Shown piece after piece: positions 44,916-53,839 of a DNA stretch of 64,000 bases. Origin of the DNA: Oscillatoriaceae cyanobacterium Prado104 (GTDB lineage: Bacteria; Cyanobacteriota; Cyanobacteriia; Cyanobacteriales; Microcoleaceae); NCBI GenBank assembly GCA_025454405.1, contig JALOON010000006.1, positions 124,001-188,000 of the forward strand. The letters run 5' to 3'. The number at the start of each line of letters is the position of its first letter. Position 1 is the first letter of the stretch. Under the pieces are notes generated by a model. It was not told the origin of the DNA. It saw only the letters and a list, made by a program, of their open reading frames with translations, and searched no databases. Made by a program: the position numbers and the translations under genes.

Positions 44916-45556
44916 CTTGCCTCCCGGTAGGGCATAAAAAAGCCGCCTCCCATATGTCCTTTGCCGCCAATACCGCGATGCTGAACCAACAAAGAATCTT
45001 CATCAGTAAGTCCGGTAATTTTTACCGAATAACCTACCTTTGTATCGCCCTTAACTTTGATAGTTTTTCTGGCGATTTGGCCGTATTTGTTGAGGGGAAT
45101 TTCCGCAACGCCCGATCGCACTCCCAGCGATCGCAATTGCCGGTTCACCGCAGCTAAAAAAGTATCCGGCTGTTGGTAGCCAGCAATTACCACCATCCGG
45201 GCAAACAAGTCAGCAGCAGGCTTTAAGGGCAATATTGCGGGCACTCCCAATACGATTTCGTGGACGCCCACAGACAGTTGCCGCCCGCCAAGTTTAAAGA
45301 AATGGTGCGCGTTTTCCTCGGCCACCCTGATCCGCATTCGCGACAAATCCCCAGGACGAGATCGCTTCAGGGAGATTTTCCCGTGTCTGTCTGGATGTCC
45401 CGCTACCGTCAGCAGCCGAATCGTGCGATCGGCCCGCAAAATCGGCACCTGCTGGCAAATCGCTGCAAACAACCCGTAACCGTGATCTGCAGGGATTTCC
45501 AAACCGTGAACTCTGAAAGAAATGTCGATCGATTCTTTAACTCGGAGTGCAAACAT
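44912..45556 (-). CDS. cas6: Cas6, Cmx6-type crRNA-processing endoribonuclease
   Basis: 214 residues. The C-terminal glycine-rich loop GIGGKGHMGGGFF is the Cas6 RNA-binding signature, and FRVHGLEIPADHGYGLFAAI near the N-terminus matches MYXAN-type Cas6. It cuts the repeat to make crRNAs. It is the first gene of the operon and overlaps cas3. Immediately upstream are a 7-bp perfect palindrome and a lone copy of the CRISPR repeat core, which suggests autoregulation. Confidence 0.88.
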   Translation of the reverse strand: MFALRVKESIDISFRVHGLEIPADHGYGLFAAICQQVPILRADRTIRLLTVAGHPDRHGKISLKRSRPGDLSRMRIRVAEENAHHFFKLGGRQLSVGVHEIVLGVPAILPLKPAADLFARMVVIAGYQQPDTFLAAVNRQLRSLGVRSGVAEIPLNKYGQIARKTIKVKGDTKVGYSVKITGLTDEDSLLVQHRGIGGKGHMGGGFFMPYREAR

Positions 45557-45571
45557 TTTATTTTTGAGATA

Positions 45572-45587
45572 GGTAGTATTTACTACC
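45572..45587. promoter_or_regulatory. Palindrome GGTAGTA-TT-TACTACC upstream of cas6
   Basis: A perfect 7-bp inverted repeat 16 bases upstream of the cas6 start codon. It overlaps where the ribosome-binding site and 5' leader should be, so it could be a repressor operator or an RNA hairpin controlling the cas operon. Confidence 0.6.
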
Positions 45588-45610
45588 CTTCTCTGGATTT
45601 ATGGGTTTAT

Positions 45611-45630
45611 CGCCTGACGGCATCAAAGGT
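45611..45630 (-). promoter_or_regulatory. Solo CRISPR-repeat core upstream of cas6
   Basis: CGCCTGACGGCATCAAAGGT matches 19 of 20 central bases of the array repeat (CGCCTAACGGCATCAAAGGT). The repeat ends on both sides are not conserved. It lies 55 bases upstream of cas6 in the same orientation relative to cas transcription as the array repeats, 7 kb away from the array. Confidence 0.85.
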
Positions 45631-45883
45631 GTGGGGGAGTTGAAAGCAATGGCTGTTCGCGTCCCTGCATTCATCGCGTAGCTTTCACTACTCGGAGCGC
45701 AAAATGATCAACTCAATTCCGACTCTGGGATCGGTAATTACAATACATAGCGCATCTAGATTTTTTTGTCAACCCCGTTCTCAAAAATTCTGTCCGGGAC
45801 GCAGAAAGCGGTTTTTTTAAGGGTTTCTGGCAAAGATTCTGCAAAAAAGCGGAGATTTTTCCCCTCTAAAAACCAGAAGTTTA
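45631..45883. other. Spacer between cas operon and rph
   Basis: It probably carries the cas promoter on the minus strand. Contains a diverged AAACCCGGTTT-family pair (CAACCCCGTTCTC, about 45773, and AAGGGTTTCTGGC, about 45819). No gene. Confidence 0.4.
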
Positions 45884-46594
45884 TCAAGCTTGTCGCTGCG
45901 CCTCCAACAATTGCTGAATTCCTGTTTCAGCTAAATCCAAAATTTGATTTAATTGACTGCGGCTGAAACTTCCAGCTTCCGCAGTACCCTGAATCTCAAT
46001 AATGTTCAAATCTCCATTCATTACCACATTAAAATCAATTTCCGCCGCCACATCCTCAAGATAATTTAAATCTAAAAACGGCTCGCCTTCCAAAAGTCCC
46101 ACAGAAACGGCCGCTACTTGACGGATCAGGGGCGATCGCTCTAATTCACCTTTTTGTACTAATTTATTCAAAGCATCAGCCACAGCTACAAATCCGCCCG
46201 TAATTGAAGTTGTACGAGTTCCCGCATCCGCTTGCAAAACATCTGCATCGACAAGAATTGTGCGTTCTCCTAACAGTTGCATATCCAAGCACGATCGCAA
46301 ACTCCTGCCGATCAAGCGCTGAATTTCTTGAGTGCGTCCCGATAATTTCATAAATTCCCGCTCTTGTCGCTGTGGCGTAGCACCCGGTAACATTCGGTAC
46401 TCTGCTGTCAGCCAACCTTGTCCGGTATTCTCCAAAAATTTAGGCACTCCCGGTTTGACAGTAACGCTGCAAAGTACCTGAGTATCGCCACTTTTTGCCA
46501 ACACGGAACCGCTGGCAAATTTGGTAAATGCTCGATCGAAACTAATCGGACGCAGTTGATTTGATTGTCTGCCGTCGGGACGCTGCCAAGACAT
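45884..46594 (-). CDS. rph: Ribonuclease PH
   Basis: 236 residues, normal length. N-terminal [28 protein letters not shown], phosphate-site region [17 protein letters not shown], and [18 protein letters not shown] with the catalytic Asp pair. Phosphorolytic 3'-5' exoribonuclease that trims tRNA 3' ends. GAATTGGGA repeats fill the space upstream. Confidence 0.97.
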   Translation of the reverse strand: MSWQRPDGRQSNQLRPISFDRAFTKFASGSVLAKSGDTQVLCSVTVKPGVPKFLENTGQGWLTAEYRMLPGATPQRQEREFMKLSGRTQEIQRLIGRSLRSCLDMQLLGERTILVDADVLQADAGTRTTSITGGFVAVADALNKLVQKGELERSPLIRQVAAVSVGLLEGEPFLDLNYLEDVAAEIDFNVVMNGDLNIIEIQGTAEAGSFSRSQLNQILDLAETGIQQLLEAQRQA

Positions 46595-46770
46595 AATATT
46601 TTGAGGATTGGGAATTGGGAATTGGAAATTGGGAATTGGGAATTGGGCGAAGTGAAGCTCTGGAATTGGGCATTGATAGTTGGTATTTAACCTGCGTGCT
46701 CAATAACTGATGATTAATCAATAAGCTCGCGAGCGGGTACGCTCGCACTTGACTGCTTTGAGATCGACCG

Positions 46771-47331
46771 TCAACTGACTTGCTGTTTGAGGAATTTGAG
46801 CAGATCCTGATGCACTTTTTCAGGCGATCGATCGCCGTCGATTGTTAACAGTTTGCTGCGGCGATCGTAATACTCTAAAATAGGAATAGTCCGTTCCTCA
46901 AACAAAGCAAGCCGGCGCTGTAAAATTTCAGGATGGTCGTCCGATCGAGAACGCTCGATCGACCGCTTTACTAAGACCTCATGAGGCACTTTCAGCCAAA
47001 TAGCCCAATCGAGCTGCTGTGCCAAATCTTCCAATAAAAAATCCAATTCCTCAGCTTGAAAAGCCGTTCGCGGATATCCCTCCAACAACCAACCATTCGA
47101 CACATCAGGCATCAGCAAGCGACTGCCAAAAAATTGAATCAAAATTTCATCGGGAACTAATTCGCCGGATTCCACGTAAGGCATCACCAAATTGCCGAAA
47201 TCTGTTGCTTCGGCAATTTGGGCGCGGAGAATCTCGCCGATTGCCAGCAGAGGAATGCTCAAATTGCTGCAAAGTAGTTCGGCCTGCGTTCCCTTTCCCG
47301 CACCCGGCCCACCCAGAATTACTAATCTCAC
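46771..47331 (-). CDS. Adenylate-kinase-like nucleoside monophosphate kinase
   Basis: 186 residues with GTG start (AGGAG upstream). P-loop GGPGAGKGTQAELL (residues 7-20), NMP-binding VESGELVPDEIL and GWLLEGYPRTAFQAEEL are all adenylate-kinase motifs; the LID domain is short. It may be a second adk copy besides the housekeeping gene usual in the ribosomal-protein operon. Catalyses phosphoryl transfer from ATP to a nucleoside monophosphate, probably AMP. Confidence 0.85.
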   Translation of the reverse strand: MRLVILGGPGAGKGTQAELLCSNLSIPLLAIGEILRAQIAEATDFGNLVMPYVESGELVPDEILIQFFGSRLLMPDVSNGWLLEGYPRTAFQAEELDFLLEDLAQQLDWAIWLKVPHEVLVKRSIERSRSDDHPEILQRRLALFEERTIPILEYYDRRSKLLTIDGDRSPEKVHQDLLKFLKQQVS

Positions 47332-47564
47332 TGTGCCTTGCTCCTAGCAGCGCGACATTCAAAAGTTTACTGAAGTTTAACCTGAGTTCGCACTCGATCG
47401 GACAAATGGCTGCGATCGCCACTGCCACGTTTTTTCAACCAATTGTACATCTAGCGTGTCGCTAGCTTTGCACGGTCGTCAAATACGCTATATATTGTTA
47501 TGCAGGCTCCAGCTCCATCAGGGTCGAAGCCATGCCCAAGATTTAGCGTCCAATTTATTGTCCT

Positions 47565-48101
47565 ATGGTTGCTCAGTTACAAACGCCCGCACTCAATTTA
47601 ACTCACAGTTTGCCCTGCACGGTTGAAGGCTTGGTGCAAGTCTTTACAGGCCCGCAGCGCTGCTTTTTTACGAATGTCATGGCCCAAGCGCTGAGAATTG
47701 CGGGGCATGGAACTCCGGTACTGGCGGTGCAGTTTCTCAAGGGCGGCATCAACCAAGGACACGATCGCCCGGTGCGTTTGGGGCAGAATTTAGATTGGGT
47801 GCGGTGCGACTTGCCGCGGTGCATTGACGGAGACGATTTAGAGGAGGCGGAGGTAAAATCGATCGAGCGATTGTGGCAGTACGTTCGAGATGTGGTGCGC
47901 GAGGGTCGTTACGCGCTAGTCATTCTCGATGAGTTGAGTTTGGCGGTAAATTTGGGATTGATTTCTGAAGCAGAAGTGCTGGAATTTATTGATAACAAGC
48001 CGCACTCTTTGGATATTATTTTGACTGGACCTGCGATGCCTCAGGGAATTTTGGATGTGGCCGACCAAATTACTGAAATTCGCCGCACTCAAAAACATTA
48101 A
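47565..48101 (+). CDS. CobO/BtuR-like P-loop family protein with degenerate P-loop
   Basis: 178 residues. The overall pattern follows ATP:corrinoid adenosyltransferase CobO/BtuR: LAVQFLKGG, YALVILDELSLAVNLGLI and DIILTGPAMPQGILDVADQITEI. But the nucleotide-binding loop, GNGKGKTT in the active enzyme, is here TGPQRCFFTN, without Lys-Ser/Thr. It may have lost ATP binding or serve another role. This cyanobacterial subgroup is often annotated only as a P-loop NTPase family protein. Confidence 0.75.
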   Translation: MVAQLQTPALNLTHSLPCTVEGLVQVFTGPQRCFFTNVMAQALRIAGHGTPVLAVQFLKGGINQGHDRPVRLGQNLDWVRCDLPRCIDGDDLEEAEVKSIERLWQYVRDVVREGRYALVILDELSLAVNLGLISEAEVLEFIDNKPHSLDIILTGPAMPQGILDVADQITEIRRTQKH

Positions 48102-48109
48102 TCGGGCTT

Positions 48110-48159
48110 GTAGTCTGGACTTTAGTCCGCAAAAAAGAGCGGACTGAAGTCCAGACTAC
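48110..48159. terminator. 21-bp near-perfect hairpin after the CobO-like gene
   Basis: GTAGTCTGGACTTTAGTCCGC and GCGGACTGAAGTCCAGACTAC pair over 21 bases with one G-T wobble around an A-rich 8-base loop, starting 9 bases after the stop. Likely terminator for convergent genes; the sequence type (gtagtctggact...) is a widespread cyanobacterial palindrome. Confidence 0.65.
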
Positions 48160-48237
48160 GAACCTTGTTTATTATGTCTCTGTGCAATGCGATCGCCCGC
48201 CAATCAAATTTCATCAAAAATGGCGATCGCGCAGCAA

Positions 48238-49101
48238 CTAATCAACTGGAATTTGTTGCAATTCGGCGTCGGTTAATTTAAGGTCGATCGCCCGCACGGA
48301 ATCTTCGATACTCGAGATTTTGCTCGCGCCGGGAATGGGCAGGACGCAGGGCGATTTTGCCATCAACCACGCTAATACCAGACAGTAAACTGAAACGTTT
48401 TTTTCGCGGGCTAAATTAGCGATCGCGGGCATTTCTTGCAAGCGGCTGACGCGACGGCTTCCTCCCAACGGGCTCCAAGGAAAAAATGTCAGTTTTTCGC
48501 TTTCGCAGTATTCTAAAACGCCGTCAGATTCTGGCTGTCTGTACCACGGATTGTACTGATTTTGCACCGAGACAATTTCTACTGTATCGCGGGCGCGTTT
48601 AATCTGTTCTACGGAAAAGTTGGAAACGCCTACAAATCGAATTATGCCTGCTGCTACTGCTTCTTTTGCAGGTGCTAGGGATTCGGCGATCGAATAATCG
48701 GGATCTGGTGAGTGATATTGCCAAAGGTCGATCGGTTTTTGACCGCCCAAAGCTTCAAAACTTTCGCGAATTGTCTTGCGCAAATGGTGGGGATTGCCGT
48801 TGCGCGTCCAAGAACCCTGAGGCCGCATTAAACCGCCTTTAGTAGCAACAATTACTTTGCTTGTATCGCCGCTGTACTGTGCTAAAGCTTTGGCAATTAA
48901 CTTTTCGTTGTGATGTTTGTCGGACTCATCTTGGCAGTAAGAATCTGCCGTGTCAATTAGCGTGACACCCAAATCTAGAGCTCGATGAATTACAGAAATT
49001 GACTGCGATTCCAAGGGTCTGCTGCTTAAGGACATCGGCATTCCTCCCAGCCCGATCGCGCTGACTGTAATATCTGTATTTCCTAATTGTTTTGTTTGCA
49101 T
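48238..49101 (-). CDS. Aldo/keto reductase
   Basis: 287 residues. AKR tetrad regions are visible: DTADSYCQDES (Asp and Tyr), ATKGGLMRP (Lys), DLWQYHSPDP (His), and the NADPH-site region IPGASKISSIEDSVRAI. NADPH-dependent reduction of aldehydes or ketones; the substrate is not predictable. N-terminus MQTKQLGNTDITVSAIGLGGMP is typical. Microsatellite repeats of GAGTTTTGAG flank its 5' side. Confidence 0.92.
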   Translation of the reverse strand: MQTKQLGNTDITVSAIGLGGMPMSLSSRPLESQSISVIHRALDLGVTLIDTADSYCQDESDKHHNEKLIAKALAQYSGDTSKVIVATKGGLMRPQGSWTRNGNPHHLRKTIRESFEALGGQKPIDLWQYHSPDPDYSIAESLAPAKEAVAAGIIRFVGVSNFSVEQIKRARDTVEIVSVQNQYNPWYRQPESDGVLEYCESEKLTFFPWSPLGGSRRVSRLQEMPAIANLAREKNVSVYCLVLAWLMAKSPCVLPIPGASKISSIEDSVRAIDLKLTDAELQQIPVD

Positions 49102-49104
49102 AAG

Positions 49105-49375
49105 AAGGAAGAAGGAAGAAGGGAAGTTTTGAGTTTTGAGTTTTGAGTTTTGAGTTTTAAATTTTGAGTTTTAAGTTTTGAGTTTTAAGTTTTGAGTTTT
49201 AAGTTTTGAGTTTTAAGTTTTGAGTGCGTGAATTGTGAACTGTCTTTAACTCACAACTCACAACTCACAACTCCCGATAACTGTCTTTAACTCACAACTC
49301 ACAACTCCCGAGAACTGTCTTTAACTCACAACTCAAAATTCAAAACTCAAAACTCCTTACCAACTGTCAACTATT
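49105..49375. repeat. GAGTTTTGAGTTTTAAGTTTTGAG / AACTCACAACTC repeat tract
   Basis: The spacer between the aldo/keto reductase and the ABC permease is almost wholly repeats of the AACTC family in both orientations, with GAACTGTCTTTAACTCA linkers recurring three times. No gene. Confidence 0.8.
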
Positions 49376-49378
49376 ATT

Positions 49379-50173
49379 CTAACTAGAAGCGCTAGTATAA
49401 AAACGCAGGGCAAATCTCCAGAAGTAACGGGAGGCAACTAAAAGTGCGATCGCGAGCAATCCCGCCCCTGCGATCCAAGCTATTTCACCTCTACCCAACA
49501 TAGCTTCGGCGGGGACAGTTGTTAAGAAAGCCACGGGAACTACAAAGGTGAAGAAAAAACGGTAAGCTGCCGGATAAGCTGCCATGGGAAATCTACCCGC
49601 TTCTAACAATCCCCTGAGCACTTCAGTAACATTGTAAATTTTGACAAACCAAATACTCATGGCACCTAACATAAACCAAATGCTGTAAAGAGCGATCGCG
49701 CTGAATACCAGCGGTATTGCTGTTAAGAAATAATTGCCAACCGGCACTTGCAATTTGCTGGCCGCATATCCCAATAATCCAGCGCCGAAGATTAAATCTG
49801 GCATTCCCCAAGGCGAGATCGTGTTTGCCGACAGCCAGAATTGGGAACTGATGGGCTTGAGGAGGACAAAATCGAGAGTTCCTTGCTGCACTCGATCGAC
49901 TATACGGTTGAGATTGGGGGCGAGAAAGGTGGATGAAAAACCCTGCAATACCGTAAAAATACCTAGTACAACTAAAGCTTCCTCCCATTGCCAGCCAGCA
50001 AAAGTGTAACCGGTGCGGTAGAACAAAAACAGCCCGAAGATGCTGCCTGTCAGGTTTCCCAGGCTGCTGAGGGCGGCGAGGACAAAGTTGATCCGGTATT
50101 CGAGTTCCGCTGCGATCGCCGCTGCCCAGAAAAGTTCGATCGTGTGAAAATATCGTCCCATGTTTGCAGCCAT
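49379..50173 (-). CDS. ABC-2 type transport permease (DUF990-like)
   Basis: 264 residues with six hydrophobic helices. N-terminal AAIAAELEYRINFVLAALSSL and the loop RIVDRVQQGTLDFVLLKPISSQF are typical of ABC-2 family permeases of the DUF990 group. It would form a membrane channel with a partner permease and an ATPase, which are not adjacent here. The exported substrate is unknown. Confidence 0.85.
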   Translation of the reverse strand: MAANMGRYFHTIELFWAAAIAAELEYRINFVLAALSSLGNLTGSIFGLFLFYRTGYTFAGWQWEEALVVLGIFTVLQGFSSTFLAPNLNRIVDRVQQGTLDFVLLKPISSQFWLSANTISPWGMPDLIFGAGLLGYAASKLQVPVGNYFLTAIPLVFSAIALYSIWFMLGAMSIWFVKIYNVTEVLRGLLEAGRFPMAAYPAAYRFFFTFVVPVAFLTTVPAEAMLGRGEIAWIAGAGLLAIALLVASRYFWRFALRFYTSASS

Positions 50174-50789
50174 TTGACGGGGTTTACTCCTATATATTGT
50201 AAAGCTTTTGTAAAGCTCACTTCCTGCCAGATTTTATACCTCACTATAAATTTAAGTTATACCATTGCTTGCTTCAGTATTATTACTGAGCTAGAATATT
50301 AAGAAATTTAACTATAAGTTAACAAATTTTGCATAATATTAAAAATATCGGGATAAATATCTCTAATTTCCTCAATATTTTAAGCTTAAGTTGCTTTTTC
50401 ACACAAAAAAAATTGGCAGTTATTTACAATTCTAATACATTACACTACTTAATATTATAAACATTTGAAAAAGATGTGGCGAGATCGAACTTTAGGCTTT
50501 AGGATGGTGCATACGTACTTGAAAGTAATACGCAATACCGCTTCTGAAAAAGCAGCTACTAAGTAGGACTCAGGTACAATCTTTAGAAGGGGCAAAACCT
50601 TACCTTCTTTGTTACCTTCTTTGTTACCTTTGTTTTTGTTACCTTTGTTTTTGTGACATTTGTGACAGTGGCTTGACTTTTAACTTGCGGTAAAAATAGC
50701 TAAAAATACGCATCAAATACGCACCAAAAAGTACGAACTTAATTTCGATAAAAGAGTAGTTAGTTAACAGTCCGTAAGAGGAAAAACAC
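50174..50789. other. AT-rich spacer with TTGTTACCTT direct repeats
   Basis: About 600 bases between divergent genes with no gene. The first 400 bases are strongly AT-rich. At 50600-50670 the units TTACCTTCTTTG, TTACCTTCTTTG, TTACCTTTGTTTTTG, TTACCTTTGTTTTTG and TGACATTTG follow one another, 90-190 bases upstream of the radical SAM gene; they may be binding sites or simple repeat. Confidence 0.5.
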
Positions 50790-51863
50790 ATGGATGCTTT
50801 AACTTTATCCAGACTGGGAATCAAGCACACCAAGAGCGCTGCTGCTGAATCGCTGCGAATCAATACGGGATACGATTTTACAAGCCCAGTAACTTTTTAC
50901 GGGATTGTCAACGAACACTGCAACGTGAAATGCCGTCAGTGCGAGTATTGGCGGCTCAAAGAATATAAAGACGAAATGACGATCGAAGAGTGGCAAAATG
51001 CCCTCTTGAGTATCAAAGAATTTGTGGGTGAATTTTCAATCAACTTTAGCGGTGGCGAGCCTTATATTAAAAAAGGTTTTCTCGACTTGCTGGCCTTTGC
51101 CAACAAAAATGGCATCCACGCGGGCGTTACTACAAATGGCTACTGCATGACCAAAGAAAATGCAGCAAAAACAGTGGCGGCGCGTCCTTTTAACGTGAAT
51201 ATGTCCGTTGACGGACCGAATGCAGAATTGCACGATTACTTGCGCGGTCAACCGGGATTGTTCGATCGGCTTTCTAAAGGAATCGGCTACCTGCGTGCCG
51301 AACAGGAAAAACAAAACGTCCTGTTTCCCATCAACGTCAAACCGACGATGAACCGACTCAATTTCCGCCACCTGCCGGAAATCGTAACTTGGGCTCAGGG
51401 AATTGGGGCGACAACGGTAAACTTCCAACCTGTCAACCGCTGGACTCGGGAAACCTACGAGGAACTGTGGATCGAAAAAGAAGACATGGAAGAATTTTCG
51501 CGGGTAATCGAGCGCTTAATTGAAATGAAGCACAGCGGCGCGCCGATTATGAACAGCGATGAAGTGTTGCGCTTGATGGTAGCTCACTTTAATGAAGAAA
51601 AAGCTCCTGATTCAACCCGTCCCTGTCGGGTAGGACTGCGCAATTACTGGATCGATACGCGCGGCGATGTGAAATTGTGCGATGAATATCCGGTGATCGG
51701 TAATGTGAAACAGGAAAGCGCCCGCGCTATTTGGTACGGCGAAAAAGCGCAGAAAGTCCGCCAAGATACTTTGAATTGCGGCAAGCTTTGTCTGATTACT
51801 TGCGTGTCGCAAAAAACGATTATGGACAAAGTGAAAATGGGGATGAAACTACTGAAGAATTAA
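50790..51863 (+). CDS. Radical SAM protein with SPASM-like C-terminus
   Basis: 357 residues. The radical-SAM cluster motif is NEHCNVKCRQCEYW (CxxxCxxC, residues about 48-55), followed by SINFSGGEPYIKKGF (SAM binding). The C-terminal Cys set (RPCRVGLRNYW, VKLCDEYPVIGN, NCGKLCLITC) suggests a SPASM-type auxiliary Fe-S site. SPASM enzymes commonly modify peptides or act as cofactor maturases; no precursor peptide is evident next to it. RBS AGAGG precedes the ATG. Confidence 0.9.
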   Translation: MDALTLSRLGIKHTKSAAAESLRINTGYDFTSPVTFYGIVNEHCNVKCRQCEYWRLKEYKDEMTIEEWQNALLSIKEFVGEFSINFSGGEPYIKKGFLDLLAFANKNGIHAGVTTNGYCMTKENAAKTVAARPFNVNMSVDGPNAELHDYLRGQPGLFDRLSKGIGYLRAEQEKQNVLFPINVKPTMNRLNFRHLPEIVTWAQGIGATTVNFQPVNRWTRETYEELWIEKEDMEEFSRVIERLIEMKHSGAPIMNSDEVLRLMVAHFNEEKAPDSTRPCRVGLRNYWIDTRGDVKLCDEYPVIGNVKQESARAIWYGEKAQKVRQDTLNCGKLCLITCVSQKTIMDKVKMGMKLLKN

Positions 51864-51901
51864 GGTTGGTTTGAGGTTGAGATTGTTTGCGATCGATCGA
51901 G

Positions 51902-51931
51902 CCGGGTTTCTGACAAAAACCCGGTTTTTTT
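51902..51931 (+). terminator. Rho-independent terminator after the radical SAM gene
   Basis: CCGGGTTT and AAACCCGG form an 8-bp stem with a 7-base loop, followed by TTTTTTT, 38 bases after the stop. It is built from the AAACCCGGTTT repeat family, showing how that family can supply terminators. Confidence 0.8.
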
Positions 51932-52134
51932 AATAAAGAAGGAAGAAGGAAGAGGGAAGAAGGAAAGTTCTGAGTTTTAAGTTTTGAGTTTTGAATTAAG
52001 AACTGTCTTTAACTCAAAACTCACGCATTCACAACTCAAAACTCCTTACCAACTGTCAACTATCGACTTTTTTATTACCATAATACCAACAGTTTTTAAT
52101 GCGGACTAAAATCCATTTTTAGCTTGGCAGACGG

Positions 52135-52509
52135 ATGAAAAATTCAGTTATTTTTGGTAATGCGGGCGCGGAAGGCGCAAGCCGCGACGGGTGGTTTGCG
52201 GGTCATTTTATAACACCTGAAGATGACCCCCGATCGACCTCGGCTTTAGAATTGAAATGGGGCATTCACAAAGCAGGAGAATGCCGCACTCAATGGGCTG
52301 TAAATGCGAAAGCAACAACTCTTTCTATCTTGGTAAAAGGACGGTTCTGCCTGCAATTTCCCGATCGAGAAATTTTGCTATCAAATGAAGGAGATTATGC
52401 TCTCTGGCTGCCAGGAGTGCCTCATTATTGGCAAGCTGAAGAAGATAGCACGATCGTGACTGTGCGGTGGCCTTCCAAATCGGGAGATAGTGCGGGAATT
52501 ACTGGTTAA
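52135..52509 (+). CDS. Small cupin-like protein
   Basis: 124 residues. A beta-rich pattern fits a single cupin barrel: ELKWGIHKAGECRTQWAVNA, TTLSILVKGRFCLQFP, LLSNEGDYALWLPGVPHYWQ and TIVTVRWPS. Similar proteins are sometimes labelled signal peptidase I, which the sequence does not support (no Ser-Lys dyad, no membrane anchor). Function unknown. Its stop TAA overlaps the stop of the convergent galactokinase gene within the palindrome TTAA. Confidence 0.75.
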   Translation: MKNSVIFGNAGAEGASRDGWFAGHFITPEDDPRSTSALELKWGIHKAGECRTQWAVNAKATTLSILVKGRFCLQFPDREILLSNEGDYALWLPGVPHYWQAEEDSTIVTVRWPSKSGDSAGITG

Positions 52510-53591
52510 CTTTTAACAGAACTTTTGATTTCGGGAACCAATACCCGGCCAGTATAACCCGCCCGCTGGTAGCGCGCGATCGCCTCTGAGGCAATGCCAG
52601 CCACTTTGCCACTTTGCACCAAAGCCACGCAAGCGCCACCAAAACCTCCGCCCGTCAGCCTCGCGCCGAAAACTCCCCGGAGTTGCTGCAAGATGCTGGC
52701 GAGGGCGTCTACTGCTGGCGTCGAAACTTCGTAATCGTCGCGCTGGCTGTTGTGGGAATCGTTCATCAACTGCCCGAAACGTTCCGCAGGCAGAGATTTT
52801 AAGGCTTCCAGCACTCGGTTGTTTTCGCTAACGACATGGCGCGCCCGCTTGTTGAGGGGCTCAGGCAAGGCTTCTACTGCTTGCGGATCGGCGACATCTC
52901 TGAGGGCTTTGACTCCCAGCCTCCTCGCAGCTTCTTCGCACTCTGCCCGCCGCTGGTTGTAGCCGCTTCCTGCTGCTAAATTGTGGCTTTCGCCGCTGTC
53001 AATTACTAAAATTTCTGTACCTGTGGGAAACGGCAGCGGGCGGCGGTTGAGGGTGCGGGTGTCGAGAAATAGCATGGTATTGGTGTCTGCTAAACTCGAT
53101 GCCATTTGATCCATAATCCCGCAATTTAATCCAGCATATCGGATTTCGGCTAACTGTCCGATTTGAGCCAGCCGCAAATCGTCAAGGGGAATGTTTAACA
53201 GCCCGCGCAATCCCCTGAGGGTTGCTATTTCTAAAGCAGCGCTGCTGGACAAACCGGCTCCGATCGGCACGTTCGAGGTAATGTAGAGATTTATTGGCGG
53301 TATTTTGTATCCTTCTTTTTCTAACAGCCTGATGCAGCCGCAGATGTAACTGACAAATTTTTGCGGTATTGTATCTTCGTCTGAAACATTTATTAGTTCG
53401 TCATATTCTGCTGAATAAAAATGGTGCAGGTTGTCGTTGCTGAAGCCGATTTGCACAGTCGTGCGTTGGGGAATCGCTGTCGGCAGTACGAATCCGTCGT
53501 TGTAATCCGTGTGTTCGCCCAGCAGGTTGACTCTTCCGGGGGCGCTGGCTTGGGTTTTTGGTAATGTACCAAATACTCTTTGGAAGTTCAT
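52506..53591 (-). CDS. galK: Galactokinase
   Basis: 361 residues from the ATG at 53591 ([34 protein letters not shown]). An upstream ATG at 53687 only adds translated CCAATTCCC repeat and is rejected. Motifs: galactokinase signature [19 protein letters not shown] loop [16 protein letters not shown] and C-terminal [19 protein letters not shown]-dependent phosphorylation of galactose to galactose-1-phosphate. No other Leloir genes are adjacent. Confidence 0.95.
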   Translation of the reverse strand: MNFQRVFGTLPKTQASAPGRVNLLGEHTDYNDGFVLPTAIPQRTTVQIGFSNDNLHHFYSAEYDELINVSDEDTIPQKFVSYICGCIRLLEKEGYKIPPINLYITSNVPIGAGLSSSAALEIATLRGLRGLLNIPLDDLRLAQIGQLAEIRYAGLNCGIMDQMASSLADTNTMLFLDTRTLNRRPLPFPTGTEILVIDSGESHNLAAGSGYNQRRAECEEAARRLGVKALRDVADPQAVEALPEPLNKRARHVVSENNRVLEALKSLPAERFGQLMNDSHNSQRDDYEVSTPAVDALASILQQLRGVFGARLTGGGFGGACVALVQSGKVAGIASEAIARYQRAGYTGRVLVPEIKSSVKS

Positions 53592-53594
53592 TTT

Positions 53595-53680
53595 TAAGGA
53601 ATGGGAATGGGGAATTGGGAATGGGAATTGGGAATGGGGAATGGGGAATTGGGAATTGGGAATTGGGAATTGGAGTGTAA
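53595..53680. repeat. GGGAATTGGGAATGG microsatellite upstream of galK
   Basis: About 85 bases of GGGAATTGGGAATGGGGAATT variants directly abut the galK start codon, leaving no usual ribosome-binding site. They may affect galK expression. Confidence 0.75.
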
Positions 53681-53839
53681 AAAACAAAAACTTTGCTTTT
53701 GGCTGTCAATCTATGTATGATGACCAATTTTTTTTGAGGTTTCAAGGCTTGTTAACAAAAATAAATATGACTTGATGGCAGCGAAAAGTAAGGGTTTGTG
53801 ATAAAATGCAAATCTGAGATTTTTCGGAAGTTTCAAAAA

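Noticed and set aside
45611-45630. A second full CRISPR array near cas6
   Set aside because: Only one repeat core is present, with no flanking second repeat; reported instead as a solo repeat.
52506-53687. Longer galK start at 53687
   Set aside because: The extra 32 residues ([12 protein letters not shown]) translate the CCAATTCCC microsatellite; the family N-terminus begins at 53591.
53798-53839. Longer rsmA start
   Set aside because: The family starts at MRSTRPRKQFAQHW; the extension shows no conserved features.
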